From NCBI RefSeq assembly GCF_946151055.1, contig NZ_CAMGYZ010000010.1:1-64000 (forward strand): 64,000 nt of DNA. Reading direction: 5' to 3'. This stretch comes from Bacillus sp. Marseille-Q3570. Lineage in GTDB: Bacteria; Bacillota; Bacilli; Bacillales; Fictibacillaceae. This document shows positions 8,710 through 18,138 of this stretch, piece by piece (positions within the stretch are counted from its first letter, which is position 1; each line of letters opens with the position of its first letter). The notes beneath the pieces are model-generated. The model ran no database searches, was not told the DNA's origin, and saw nothing but the letters and a program-made list of their open reading frames with translations. The position numbers and the translations under genes are program-made.

Positions 8710-9054
8710 ATGGATAATTTCAGAGAAATGATGAAAGGGGTGCTTGAGGGTTGTGTACTTGAGATCATCAGCCGTGGCGAAACTTACGGCTATGAAATCA
8801 CGCAACAGCTACGAGAACTTGGTTTCACTGAGGTGGTTGAAGGCACTGTTTACACGATTACCATGCGGCTTGAGAAAAACAATCTGGTGGACATCGAGAA
8901 AAAGCCATCCACGATGGGACCGCCGAGAAAATTTTACACACTCAACGCAGCAGGTCAAGAGCATCTAGAAACGTTTTGGAGAAAATGGGAATTCGTCTCA
9001 AGCAAAGTTAACGAACTCAAATCTAAAAATATCAAAAGGGGAGAGGTAAAATGA
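8710..9054 (+). CDS. PadR-family transcriptional repressor
   Basis: A 114-residue winged-helix protein. [36 protein letters not shown] and [13 protein letters not shown] are the usual PadR recognition and wing segments. ATG 8710 is preferred to ATG 8698 because the latter overlaps the GGAGG at 8700-8704 that serves the former. The gene overlaps the DUF1048 gene by four bases. PadR repressors next to ABC-2 transporter genes commonly respond to toxic compounds. The shared operator motif before itself and before the ABC genes supports local control. Confidence 0.88.
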   Translation: MDNFREMMKGVLEGCVLEIISRGETYGYEITQQLRELGFTEVVEGTVYTITMRLEKNNLVDIEKKPSTMGPPRKFYTLNAAGQEHLETFWRKWEFVSSKVNELKSKNIKRGEVK

Positions 9055-9389
9055 GTATTTTTGAAAAAATTATCGGAAGTCTGGATGACAAGCGGGAATG
9101 GCGAGCGATGGAGGCGCGTGCGAAGGCACTTCCAAGTGAGTACTACAATGCTTACAAAGCAATCCAAAAGTATATGTGGACCACCGGTGGCCCCTCTGAC
9201 TGGAGGGATGTGAGCCGTATCTTTAACGGTATTCTCGACCTCTTCGAGCAAGGTGCAGCGGAAGGCAAGAAAGTCACTGACCTCACGGGTGAGGACGTGG
9301 CCGATTTCTGTGACGAACTAGTGAAGGACGAAAAATCTTGGAAAGACAAATATCGCACGAAGTTGAACGATAGGATTGGTCGTGGTTAA
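9051..9389 (+). CDS. DUF1048 family protein
   Basis: A 112-residue helical, cytosolic protein of the DUF1048 type, recognised by [20 protein letters not shown] and the following [12 protein letters not shown]1048 genes are almost always linked to padR genes and drug-export ABC genes in Bacillus relatives, as here (ATGA overlap with the repressor). It could be an antirepressor or co-sensor, but no function is established. The 9390-9577 stretch after it has no gene. Confidence 0.8.
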   Translation: MSIFEKIIGSLDDKREWRAMEARAKALPSEYYNAYKAIQKYMWTTGGPSDWRDVSRIFNGILDLFEQGAAEGKKVTDLTGEDVADFCDELVKDEKSWKDKYRTKLNDRIGRG

Positions 9390-9577
9390 CGACGAAATTC
9401 TAGTGTATTTTCGTATAGCACCGACACTAACGGCGCAAACCCGAAAATTTTGTTCAGATTGCATCATAGTATCATGACGCGATCAGGGAAAAACAAAATC
9501 AATAGATCATACCGTCTGAATAGCTGGTTACAAATGTGAATTGCCACCATCACTATTCAGTTCTATTTTTCGCTCGG

Positions 9578-9612
9578 TACTAAGTAATACAGATTATAAG
9601 TAATACTAAGTA
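9578..9612 (+). promoter_or_regulatory. Candidate PadR operator before the ABC export genes
   Basis: Two direct copies of AAGTAATAC (9582-9590 and 9598-9606), spaced 16 bases apart, with AGTAATACTAA at 9599-9609 matching the element downstream of the padR promoter. It lies about 50 bases before the ABC start codon. Confidence 0.5.
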
Positions 9613-9660
9613 GAAGGATATAGGTAATGTAGCTTTATTTACTATAAGGAGGAAAAAAGG

Positions 9661-10425
9661 ATGAGCAATGCTGTGATTTCTGTAAAGGGGTTAAAGAAAT
9701 CTTTTAAAAACCAGGAAGTTTTAAAGGGGGTGGATTTTGAGGTGAAGCGTGGCGAAATTTTCGCACTGCTGGGCTCAAATGGTGCAGGTAAGACTACGAC
9801 GGTCAACATCCTCTCGACGCTGATGAAGCCCGATGGCGGCGAAGCAGGTATTTGCGGTTTTAACGTCCAACGTCAACCGGATCATGTCCGCCAGAGCATC
9901 AGCCTTACAGGGCAGTTCGCTGCTTTAGACGGTATGCTCACCGGACGGGAAAACCTGATGATGATCGCCAGGTTACGGGGAGTTTCGAATCCCGCTCAAG
10001 TGGCTGACAATCTGCTAGCAAGATTCAGCTTGAACGATGCTGCCAACCGCCGTGCCGACATGTATTCTGGCGGGATGAAGCGCCGGCTTGACATCGCCAT
10101 GAGTCTAATCGGGACGCCAGCAGTCATTTTTCTCGATGAACCGACGACAGGACTTGACCCCGAAGCGAGGATTGAAGTTTGGCATACTATCAAGGAGCTT
10201 GCCGGCGGCGGAACGACCATCTTGCTGACAACCCAGCACTTGGAGGAAGCCGAACAACTTGCCGACCGTATCGCCATCCTGCATGGGGGAAAAATCATCA
10301 CAACCGGTACCCTTACCGAACTTAAGGAGATGTTCCCGCCAGCAAAAATGGAGTACATCGAGAAGCAGCCGACATTGGAGGAAATTTTCCTCGCAATCAT
10401 CGGCAAAAAGGAGGAGATGAAATGA
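9661..10425 (+). CDS. ABC-2 type drug exporter, ATP-binding subunit (DrrA-like)
   Basis: A 254-residue ATPase with Walker A LLGSNGAGKTTT, signature YSGGMKRRLD, Walker B VIFLDEPTTGLD and H-loop TTQHLEEAEQLADRI. It is shorter than DrrA (about 310-330) because the usual C-terminal domain is reduced to a short tail. An AAGGAGG site lies before the ATG. It overlaps the permease gene by four bases. Together with PadR and DUF1048 it forms a compact self-regulated efflux module, probably for a hydrophobic drug or peptide. Confidence 0.9.
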   Translation: MSNAVISVKGLKKSFKNQEVLKGVDFEVKRGEIFALLGSNGAGKTTTVNILSTLMKPDGGEAGICGFNVQRQPDHVRQSISLTGQFAALDGMLTGRENLMMIARLRGVSNPAQVADNLLARFSLNDAANRRADMYSGGMKRRLDIAMSLIGTPAVIFLDEPTTGLDPEARIEVWHTIKELAGGGTTILLTTQHLEEAEQLADRIAILHGGKIITTGTLTELKEMFPPAKMEYIEKQPTLEEIFLAIIGKKEEMK

Positions 10426-11171
10426 AAAGTAAAACAGTGGTATTACTTGGGCGTTTAATGCGCAACATCATTCGGAGTCCGGATACGATTATCACGGTGG
10501 CGATTACGCCGATTATGCTGCTTCTGCTGTTTGTCTACGTATTTGGCGGTGCCATAGAGACAGGAACGGACAACTATGTCAATTATTTATTGCCGGGAAT
10601 CTTGCTGATAACTATCGCATCCGGCGTCGCTTACACTTCCTTGCGGCTGTTTACGGATGTAAAGAGCGGGTTGATGGCGCGTTTCGTTACGATGCCCATC
10701 AAGCGCTCGTCGGTATTGTGGGCTCACGTATTGACTTCACTTTTTTCCAATACGCTTACTGTCGTGGTGGTTATCCTAGTCGCGTTCTTGATAGGTTTCC
10801 GTTCCAGCGCTGATATTCTGGATTGGATCGTAGTTGCTGGGATCCTCGGGTTGTTTACGCTAGCATTGACATGGCTGGCGGTCATTCCCGGATTGACAGC
10901 GGGGTCTATGGAAGGGGCAACTGCCTACTCGTACCCGCTGATTTTCCTGCCGTTTATCAGTTCGGCTTTTGTCCCCACCGAAACCATGCCTAAAATTGTC
11001 CGTGCCTTCGCCGAGAATCAGCCTGTGACTTCAATCGTGAATGCGATTCGTGCCCTTTTGTATGAAGGAACTGTTGGCAACGATATCTGGACCGCGCTTG
11101 CCTGGTGCGTCGGCATCATGGCCATCGCTTACTTCTTCGCCAGTAATGAATTTAAACGCCAGGTAAAGTAA
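10422..11171 (+). CDS. ABC-2 type drug exporter, permease subunit (DrrB-like)
   Basis: A 249-residue membrane protein with about six hydrophobic segments. Family features are PIMLLLLFVYVFGGAIETG after the first helix, the NYLLPGILLITIASG segment, and PFISSAFVPTETMP before the last extracellular loop. It pairs with the preceding ATPase (start codon overlap ATGA). The C-terminus ends soon after the last helix. No clear terminator follows; 11172-11396 contains only a GGGGGT/ACCCCC hairpin near 11267-11287 without a T run. Confidence 0.9.
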   Translation: MKSKTVVLLGRLMRNIIRSPDTIITVAITPIMLLLLFVYVFGGAIETGTDNYVNYLLPGILLITIASGVAYTSLRLFTDVKSGLMARFVTMPIKRSSVLWAHVLTSLFSNTLTVVVVILVAFLIGFRSSADILDWIVVAGILGLFTLALTWLAVIPGLTAGSMEGATAYSYPLIFLPFISSAFVPTETMPKIVRAFAENQPVTSIVNAIRALLYEGTVGNDIWTALAWCVGIMAIAYFFASNEFKRQVK

Positions 11172-11396
11172 GTACGCCATTATCGGTTATCGTTCCTTAA
11201 GTTAATGACATTGAACTATTCTTTTTAATTTCTCCGCCTGCGAAAGAGCACTATCTGCTGTAGAGGTCGGGGGTTAGTCACCCCCTCCTACTGAATTCCT
11301 TTGAGGATTTTGATTGCAAACGGACCCGAATTCACATCACAATACATAGGAATTTAGGTAACAATATCGAAAGTTGTCTTTTTTAAAATGACTTAT

Positions 11397-12419
11397 TCAC
11401 GGAAAATGATAGTAGTTTCGAATTTTAGGGAAATGGATGATCAACTTGGTGTATTGTCCTTCTACCGAGTCAATCGACAAGGAATGGCCAAGTTTGTTTG
11501 CAAGCTGTTCTGCAAGATATAATCCCATTCCCGTCGATTTCGTATGGTTTCTTCCAATTGATCCGGTAAATCCCTTTTCAAAGACCCGTTGGAGGTCCTC
11601 CGGCTTGATCCCCATCCCATCATCTTCAATCAAAAGTCTTCTTTCCTGTTGGTCTTCTTCAAAGGAAACGGCGATCATCCCGCCTTCGTTTGTGTATTTC
11701 AGTGCATTTACAATGATTTGGTCAATGACGAATCCCAGCCATTTGCTATCGCTATGTACGCTCAATATTTGTTCATCCATTTGAAATTCGATATGTTTAT
11801 TGATGAATGGTTTCGCATATTTTTTAATGCTCTTTTTCACGACACTATTCACTTCGATTTCGGTAATGAAGTAGTCTTTGGAGAACGAATCGATCCTTGA
11901 ATAGTAAAGCGCTTGTTCTACATCATCATCGATCTTGTCAAGTTCGTCCTCAAACCAATCCACAAGGACATCCTTCGCCAGATCATCACTGTTTTCAATG
12001 AGAAGACGGGAAGCGGCGATCGGGAGTTTAATTTCATGTATCCAGGAAAGGATGAATTCCTGCTGGTCCCGCTTTTCGTCATATAATCTTTGAAGCTGTC
12101 GATTGTAATCTTTATGCAACTGGTCCAAAAGCTCAAGGGAAATCTTCTGTGCGTTATTCTGGGGATCCGGCATCACTAACAGTTCCATTTGATCAGTTTC
12201 ACAGTTCTGCTTCAGAGCATTGTAAAATTTCCTCCGGTAAAGATAACCGATCACAATATAGAGCACTAGAAATAGAAGGCAGCTGACGTTTGTATAGATG
12301 ATGTTCGTCCATTCGCCTTTTTCTTGGCTTAGAAACATCATCAACGTAACAAAGGCTATGATGAGAAAATAAAAGCAAAAGAAGTAGCGTTTGTCTTTCA
12401 AATAGTCGAGGAAGCTCAT
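11397..12419 (-). CDS. Intramembrane-sensing histidine kinase, BceS-like
   Basis: A 340-residue kinase with two closely spaced N-terminal helices (about 11-30 and 43-61) and almost no extracellular loop, the hallmark of BceS-type kinases that read the state of their partner ABC transporter. The phospho-acceptor is His128 in SWIHEIKLPIAASR. The ATPase domain has NALKYTNEGG, DDGMGI and GMGLYLAEQLA. Its start overlaps the regulator's stop codon, so the two are one operon. It lies divergent to bceAB-like genes, as in bacitracin resistance loci. Confidence 0.9.
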   Translation of the reverse strand: MSFLDYLKDKRYFFCFYFLIIAFVTLMMFLSQEKGEWTNIIYTNVSCLLFLVLYIVIGYLYRRKFYNALKQNCETDQMELLVMPDPQNNAQKISLELLDQLHKDYNRQLQRLYDEKRDQQEFILSWIHEIKLPIAASRLLIENSDDLAKDVLVDWFEDELDKIDDDVEQALYYSRIDSFSKDYFITEIEVNSVVKKSIKKYAKPFINKHIEFQMDEQILSVHSDSKWLGFVIDQIIVNALKYTNEGGMIAVSFEEDQQERRLLIEDDGMGIKPEDLQRVFEKGFTGSIGRNHTKSTGMGLYLAEQLANKLGHSLSIDSVEGQYTKLIIHFPKIRNYYHFP

Positions 12420-13087
12420 TAGATGATGTAACCTTCTCCCTTTTTTGTCATAATAAAATCATCCTTCCCGAGGTCCGCGAGCTTCTTCCGTAAACGAGTG
12501 ATGTTCACCGTCAGCGTATTGTTGTCGACGAAACTTTCGTCTTTCCATAAATTGCGCATGATCTTCGTTCTGGTGACGACCGTCCCTTTATGCTGCATTA
12601 ATTGCTTCAGGATTGTAAATTCTGTCTTGGTCAATTCTGCTGTTCGTTCAGCATAATGGACATCCCAATCGTTCAGATTCAAAACGACCCCATCATGTTC
12701 AATCACATTCGGTTCTGTTTCAAGGTAGGAGTAGGAACGGCGTAGAAGGGCATTGATCTTCGCCATCAGGACATCGAAATCAAATGGCTTCTGGATGAAA
12801 TCATCTCCACCCATATTCATGGCCATCACCATATCCATCGGTGTATGTCTCGATGAAATGAAGATGATCGGCACCTTGGATACTTCTCTGATTCTATTGC
12901 ACCAATAAAAACCATCATAGGTTGGTAGATTAATATCCAACAGGATGATATGGGGTTGCTCATTAAGATAATCGTCCAATACATGATTGAATTTATCCAG
13001 CATCACAACTTCAAAGTTCCATTTTCGAATCGATTCGGATAAAAGTCGTCGCACAGTCGGTTCATCTTCCACAATCATGATTTTCAT
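12419..13087 (-). CDS. OmpR-family response regulator, BceR-like
   Basis: A 222-residue protein with a receiver domain (1-115, phospho-acceptor Asp51 in ILLDINLPTYDG) and an OmpR/PhoB winged-helix domain (about 125-222, with LTKTEFTILKQLMQHKGTVV). GGAGGTACGAG precedes the ATG on the minus strand. In this family the phosphorylated regulator activates the divergent ABC operon through a TNACA-N4-TGTAA box, and such a box is present at 13164-13177. Confidence 0.9.
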   Translation of the reverse strand: MKIMIVEDEPTVRRLLSESIRKWNFEVVMLDKFNHVLDDYLNEQPHIILLDINLPTYDGFYWCNRIREVSKVPIIFISSRHTPMDMVMAMNMGGDDFIQKPFDFDVLMAKINALLRRSYSYLETEPNVIEHDGVVLNLNDWDVHYAERTAELTKTEFTILKQLMQHKGTVVTRTKIMRNLWKDESFVDNNTLTVNITRLRKKLADLGKDDFIMTKKGEGYII

Positions 13088-13163
13088 CTCGTACCTCCTA
13101 CCTGCCTAAAACTGAGACTTGTTGGTTATATCTTATCTGAAAATACGAAGGGCTGCATCATGG

Positions 13164-13177
13164 TGACAAAAATGTAA
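13164..13177. promoter_or_regulatory. BceR-type regulator binding box
   Basis: TGACA-AAAA-TGTAA is an exact fit to the BceR-type motif TNACA-N4-TGTAA. It lies in the divergent region, about 95 bases before the ATPase start. A -10-like TATACA at 13220-13225 is downstream, and a partial second half-site (ACTGTAA) is at 13192-13198. Confidence 0.7.
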
Positions 13178-13271
13178 GGATTACCGTCTTTACTGTAAGT
13201 TTGAATCATGACACCTTACTATACAATGTAATCATAACAGCGAATGCTCAACTGTAATGGAGGAGAATGAA

Positions 13272-14039
13272 ATGAAAACGATTATAGAGGCCACACACAT
13301 CAAAAAAATATATGGTGGGAAAGGCAATGTCTTCACTGCACTGGACAATATCGATCTAAAGGTCCGTCAAGGGGAATTTGTCAGTATTATGGGACCGTCT
13401 GGTGCGGGGAAATCTACTTTACTGAATGTTCTTGCGACCATCGATCAACCCACATCTGGAGAGATCACCATAGATGGAGAGAAAATCACGAATTTGGGAG
13501 AGAAGCAGCTGTCCGCTTTTAGAAGGGATAAACTAGGGTTTATTTTTCAAGATTACAACTTGCTGGATACCTTGACGATAAAAGAAAACATCATTCTTCC
13601 GTTAGCGCTGGCGAAAATGAATGTAAAAGAGCTTGAAAGCAGGGTTGAAAAGGTTGCGGATACATTTGGGATTCGTCCGATTCTAGAGAAATATCCGTAC
13701 CAAATCTCCGGAGGACAGAAGCAGCGTACAGCAGCCTCACGGGCAATCGTGACAAAGCCAAGTTTGATTCTTGCCGATGAACCAACAGGGGCGCTCGATT
13801 CGAAATCAGCGACCGATTTGCTGGAAAGCCTGAAATCGTTAAGTGAGCAAGATCAAGCGACAATTCTGATGGTTACGCATGATGCATATGCCGCTAGCTA
13901 CAGCCAGCGCGTTCTCTTCATCCAGGATGGTAAACTGTTTACAGAGCTTGTTAAAGGACAATCGACCCGCAAAGAATTCTTTGACAAAGTGCTGGATGTC
14001 TTATCCGCACTCGGAGGTGGGTCGCATGACATTAGTTAG
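13272..14039 (+). CDS. Bacitracin-type ABC transporter ATP-binding protein, BceA-like
   Basis: A 255-residue ATPase: Walker [11 protein letters not shown]-loop [11 protein letters not shown], signature ISGGQKQR, Walker [16 protein letters not shown] 13272 is chosen because GGAGGAG at 13259-13265 sits at the right spacing; the ATG at 13257 overlaps that site. These transporters protect against cell-wall peptide antibiotics such as bacitracin and also act as the sensor for the kinase. It overlaps the permease gene by 14 bases. Confidence 0.9.
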   Translation: MKTIIEATHIKKIYGGKGNVFTALDNIDLKVRQGEFVSIMGPSGAGKSTLLNVLATIDQPTSGEITIDGEKITNLGEKQLSAFRRDKLGFIFQDYNLLDTLTIKENIILPLALAKMNVKELESRVEKVADTFGIRPILEKYPYQISGGQKQRTAASRAIVTKPSLILADEPTGALDSKSATDLLESLKSLSEQDQATILMVTHDAYAASYSQRVLFIQDGKLFTELVKGQSTRKEFFDKVLDVLSALGGGSHDIS

Positions 14040-15957
14040 TCTCGCTAAGAAAAATATTAAAGGAAATTTGAACAATTACGTGATTTACTTCGTTTCTTTG
14101 ATCTTCAGCATCATCATCTATTATACGTTCGTATCCTTGCAGTTCAGTGAGAAGATCCAGGACAGTATAGAACTGTCGGAAGCAATGGATTTTATGTTCA
14201 TGGTTTCCTCTGCAATCCTGATTTTGTTTATTGCTATTTTTGTTTTATATTCAAATGCGTTCTTTATGAGAAGAAGGAAACGGGAAGTCGGGCTCTACTC
14301 GATGCTCGGATTGAGAAAGCAAACGATTGGGAGAATGTTATTTTACGAGAATCTTCTGATGGGTCTGTTTGCGCTCGTCATTGGAATAATACTCGGCACC
14401 TTTCTTTCCAAGTTGTTTTCGATGATTTTGATCAAGCTCATGGGATCAACCGTGGAGATCGACTTCAGCATCTCACTTCCAGCGATTCTGCAAACGTGTA
14501 TGGTGTTTATGATCATCATCTTATTTACGTCCATCCAGGGATATCGCCTCATCTATCGCTTCAAACTGATTGAATTGTTCCATGCTGAGAAAAAAGGGGA
14601 GAAGGCGCCGGAAAGTTCCTTTGTATCGGCCATCATCGGGGTGATCCTGCTTGCACTAAGTTATGGGCTGATCCTGAGGGAATTTCCTTCTGAATTGACA
14701 GGCGGGTATCTGTTGAAAAATTACGGTGTTGCTTTCATTGCACTGGTGATCGGCACGCATCTGTTTTTCCGTTCGGTCACCATCTACTTATTGAAGCTCG
14801 CTCAAAAAAATCGGGGAAGATATTACAGAGGGACGAATCTGATTCAAGTTTCCCAACTATTGTTCCGGATCAAAGGGAATGCACGTACATTTACGACCAT
14901 TGCTCTGTTGAGTGCTGCGACCATCAGTTTCTTTGCTGCAACATACAGCGGGTATTATGGGAATGAAAAAAGTTCGAGGGAGGATGTCCCATTCAGCTTC
15001 ACCCACGAGTCAAAAGGGGAGAAAGTGGATGCTGAGATCAAGGAGATCATCGCTTCAGATCAAGAGCACCCGATCCAAGCACAAATCGACATACCGGTGT
15101 TACAAGCAACTGGAGAGCCGTCGTTTTCGATGGATTATGAATTGAATCCGATCAAACTGATTTCTGAAACGACATTCAATACAGCGGCACAAGCATTGGG
15201 TCGCGATGAAAACATACAAGTGACAAAGAATGAAGCAGTGGTCATTAAGCCGAGGCTGACCAAGTATACTTCTTCCGACTTTAAAGGAAAAAACATATCC
15301 TTGCAGCTCCACGATATAAATAACCTGGAACTGGTCAGTATGGTAGAAGGGAGTATTCTGCCATTTGATTATCCGGATTTCTTTGTGATCATCAGTGATG
15401 AATTATTCAATGGGATCGCTGAAAAGAAATCACCGACGTTTTATAAAGCTTATGAGGTGGAAGATGAAATCACTGCAAGAGCAACGTCCAATAAACTGAA
15501 TGCGATGATTAAGGATGATTTTCAAGTTAATGCTTCTTTCTATACCGAGTATAAAGAAGGGAAGGAAGGGAATGCACTGAACTTATTCATCTTTGGATTC
15601 CTGGGCCTTGTCTTTTTGGCAGCGACGGGGAGCACCATTTACTTCAGACAGCTGACGGATGCGAATGAAACCAAAGGCAACTACGAAATCTTAAGGAAGA
15701 TCGGGGTGAGCCAAAAGGACATTCTGAAAACGATTCGAAAGCAGATGTTATTTGTTTTTGGACTGCCGCTTACAATCGGCATCATCCATAGCAGTGTCAT
15801 CATGAAATTCATCAGCAATTTCTTATCCAATCTGATTGGAGCTAGTCTCATAGTACCAATCATCACCGCAATGGTTGCGTTTGTTGTGATTTTTATCAGC
15901 TATTATTTCTTAACCGTATCTACGTACAACAACATCGTAAATAAGATGAAATATTAA
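14026..15957 (+). CDS. Bacitracin-type ABC transporter permease, BceB-like
   Basis: A 643-residue membrane protein with an FtsX-type architecture: about ten helices and a large extracellular domain (about residues 310-510) between helices 7 and 8, the peptide-sensing region in this family. FFMRRRKREVGLYSMLGLRK is the typical cytosolic loop. ATG 14026 follows GGAGGTGG; the frame stays open further upstream inside the ATPase gene but those residues are only a shadow. Length matches BceB (about 640-650). Confidence 0.9.
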   Translation: MTLVSLAKKNIKGNLNNYVIYFVSLIFSIIIYYTFVSLQFSEKIQDSIELSEAMDFMFMVSSAILILFIAIFVLYSNAFFMRRRKREVGLYSMLGLRKQTIGRMLFYENLLMGLFALVIGIILGTFLSKLFSMILIKLMGSTVEIDFSISLPAILQTCMVFMIIILFTSIQGYRLIYRFKLIELFHAEKKGEKAPESSFVSAIIGVILLALSYGLILREFPSELTGGYLLKNYGVAFIALVIGTHLFFRSVTIYLLKLAQKNRGRYYRGTNLIQVSQLLFRIKGNARTFTTIALLSAATISFFAATYSGYYGNEKSSREDVPFSFTHESKGEKVDAEIKEIIASDQEHPIQAQIDIPVLQATGEPSFSMDYELNPIKLISETTFNTAAQALGRDENIQVTKNEAVVIKPRLTKYTSSDFKGKNISLQLHDINNLELVSMVEGSILPFDYPDFFVIISDELFNGIAEKKSPTFYKAYEVEDEITARATSNKLNAMIKDDFQVNASFYTEYKEGKEGNALNLFIFGFLGLVFLAATGSTIYFRQLTDANETKGNYEILRKIGVSQKDILKTIRKQMLFVFGLPLTIGIIHSSVIMKFISNFLSNLIGASLIVPIITAMVAFVVIFISYYFLTVSTYNNIVNKMKY

Positions 15958-16048
15958 CTCCTTTTAGTAATCATCTAAAAAGGAACCAGTCAAACTCAGC
16001 ATGTCTCTTTTTCGATTTCGTTCATACACTTATGGTGGAGGCGATTTT

Positions 16049-17209
16049 ATGGACGAGAGAAGAAGAGGCATGGCTGCGATTTTCACGGTGCTTTTCCTGG
16101 TGTCGTTGAGCTTACATATCCAGTATCCGATTTTCACGCCTTATGCAATTGCGCTTGGGGCGACGAGCTTCTTTGTGAGTATAATGATGAGTATGTCTTC
16201 CTTCGCGAACATGTGTGGGAACTTGATTGCAGGTCCTTTGATCGATTTCTTCGGGAAGAAGAAGTTCATTGTCGTGCCGTTGTTTTTATCGGGCTTATTA
16301 ATGATGGCACACGGCGTTGCAGCGAATCCTGACGTGTTATTGGTGTTACGTTTGTTCAATGGGCTTGTCCTTGCGTTCATGACTCCGGCTTGTTTTGCGC
16401 TGTTGTCCGGCTATGCGAAGAACAGTCATCAACAGGGAAAGTATATGGCGTTCAACGGGCTGCTGATGACGATTGCACATATTCTTTCACCAACGATCGG
16501 TGGGTATCTGGTGGAAATCGTCAATTATCAGGGTACCTATTTCCTTATCGGTGGATGTATCCTTATCACTGCCCTCATCGCACTATTGTACGTCAGGGAA
16601 TTCGAACCGGTCATCGTTCATAAAAAAGAGCTGGCTGACAGCGGAGGACTGAAGCTGGATCGGCATCTGCTGATGATCTATTTCGTCGCTTTTTCGTTGA
16701 TGTACGCGCAAGGGACTCTCGGATATGAGCTGCCGTTTTTAGTGGTGGAAAAAGGGATGTCGACGAGTGATGCCGGAAAGTTGTTCAGCTATATCGGGGT
16801 CGGTACGCTCGTCATCGTCTGTATGACGTGGATCAACCGGATTTCCGCGTTGCTGCGCACGGGGTTCGGCATGATCGTGTTGGCCGCGTGCTTTTATCAG
16901 ATGGTGGTTCCATTCACTCCCCTTAGCCTCGGGCAAGTGTTGTTCGTCCTCGGAATCGGATTGGGGATCTTGTTCCCAGCCATCACAACCTTGATCACTG
17001 AGAAAATCGATAAAACAAAACATGGCACCGCCTTTGGCATTCTGTCTGCTGTTTTTTCGCTAGGCGTTATCGCAAGTTCACTTACTGCCGGTGCGGTCCG
17101 CGATTTCATTTCACCTTACTTCATCGCGTTTATCGTGGTTGGGGCCGCGATCACGGTCATTGGATGGCAGGGAATGGGACATAAAGAAAAAACAATCGTG
17201 TCCAATTAG
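16049..17209 (+). CDS. Major facilitator superfamily transporter
   Basis: A 386-residue, 12-helix MFS protein. The loop between helices 2 and 3 has GPLIDFFGKKKF, a form of the family's G-x-L-x-D-x-x-G-(R/K) motif. ATG 16049 follows GGTGGAGG at 16034-16041. It is monocistronic and ends in a bidirectional terminator. A DHA1-type drug or metabolite efflux role is likely, but the substrate cannot be told. Confidence 0.85.
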   Translation: MDERRRGMAAIFTVLFLVSLSLHIQYPIFTPYAIALGATSFFVSIMMSMSSFANMCGNLIAGPLIDFFGKKKFIVVPLFLSGLLMMAHGVAANPDVLLVLRLFNGLVLAFMTPACFALLSGYAKNSHQQGKYMAFNGLLMTIAHILSPTIGGYLVEIVNYQGTYFLIGGCILITALIALLYVREFEPVIVHKKELADSGGLKLDRHLLMIYFVAFSLMYAQGTLGYELPFLVVEKGMSTSDAGKLFSYIGVGTLVIVCMTWINRISALLRTGFGMIVLAACFYQMVVPFTPLSLGQVLFVLGIGLGILFPAITTLITEKIDKTKHGTAFGILSAVFSLGVIASSLTAGAVRDFISPYFIAFIVVGAAITVIGWQGMGHKEKTIVSN

Positions 17210-17210
17210 A

Positions 17211-17236
17211 AAAAGCTCCTTAACCGGAGCTTTTAC
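17211..17236. terminator. Bidirectional terminator between convergent genes
   Basis: AAAAGCTCC / GGAGCTTTT with a 6-nt loop. It serves the MFS gene and the convergent methyltransferase gene, whose stop codon lies inside the right arm. Confidence 0.85.
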
Positions 17237-17976
17237 TCTGCTTTTTTCTTTCCAGATACGATGATGACTGGCGGGAACATGGAGAAATAAAATTGTGATT
17301 TCTCTACATCTGTCAAGCCAGCCTTTGCCAGGATTGCTGGGTATTCCTCGACATACATGAAATCCATGATCGCCACTAGGCCACCTGGTTTTAGGACACG
17401 GGCGATTTCTTCTAGGGCTTTTTGTCTGTGGTCTGGATCAGGTATCGTATGGATCGTAAGGCTTGAAGCGACCGCGTCGAATGTTTCGTCTTCAAATGGG
17501 AGGTTACGTGCATCTGCGGTTTGGATCTCCACCCGGTCTTTGACACCTTCTGTCTTTGCGTTTTGTAAGGTGGTTTCAGGTGCATTTCGGTTCCGCTTAT
17601 CACTCCAAGTGTCGATACCGATGACTTTCCCTCCAGATACTTGCTTCGCTAATGAATTCATCAGGAAACCTCTGCCACATCCAACATCCAGGACCATATC
17701 GTCTTTTTTCAAATTCAACTTACCGAACATATCGTTGACAACACGGCCTTGTCCTTTTTTGCTGCTTAATGTCATCCAGGTCGACTCTCCATAGCTGATA
17801 ATGGTGATGGCAAGAAAGATGAATGATACAATTGTCCATACGAGACCATCTAATTGAAAAAGAAAAATCGCCGCGATCAATAGGATGCTGCCGAGCACCC
17901 ACATGATCTTGACCTCTCGGATCCCTTCGATTCCATAATCCGCTTTATTCGCGACGGCATAGCTCGGTTTGGACAT
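17233..17976 (-). CDS. Membrane-anchored class I SAM-dependent methyltransferase
   Basis: A 247-residue protein with two N-terminal helices (about residues 24-65) followed by a Rossmann methyltransferase domain: motif I VLDVGCGRGF, acidic loop VIGIDTW, motif II region ADARNLPFEDETFDAV and ARVLKPGGLVAIMD. ATG 17976 is chosen because GAGGAGG lies just upstream; an ATG at 18000 has no such site. The substrate is unknown; the membrane anchor suggests a lipid, quinone or drug. Confidence 0.85.
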   Translation of the reverse strand: MSKPSYAVANKADYGIEGIREVKIMWVLGSILLIAAIFLFQLDGLVWTIVSFIFLAITIISYGESTWMTLSSKKGQGRVVNDMFGKLNLKKDDMVLDVGCGRGFLMNSLAKQVSGGKVIGIDTWSDKRNRNAPETTLQNAKTEGVKDRVEIQTADARNLPFEDETFDAVASSLTIHTIPDPDHRQKALEEIARVLKPGGLVAIMDFMYVEEYPAILAKAGLTDVEKSQFYFSMFPPVIIVSGKKKAE

Positions 17977-18138
17977 TCCGTTTCGCCTCCTCGAAGTCAT
18001 GAATTGGTTAATTCGAGTTTATCATAGATTCGTAGGGCTTGGCTGTCATTGGCTTTACTGGTTAAAAGCAGAGTGATAGCAGTCAGCGGAATCATAGTGT
18101 TAGAATAGACACATTACTACGCTAAAGAGGTGTTCTTT

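Noticed and set aside
11267-11287. GGGGGT/ACCCCC hairpin between the ABC permease and the histidine kinase as terminator
   Set aside because: Short stem with no T run on either side; not listed as a terminator.
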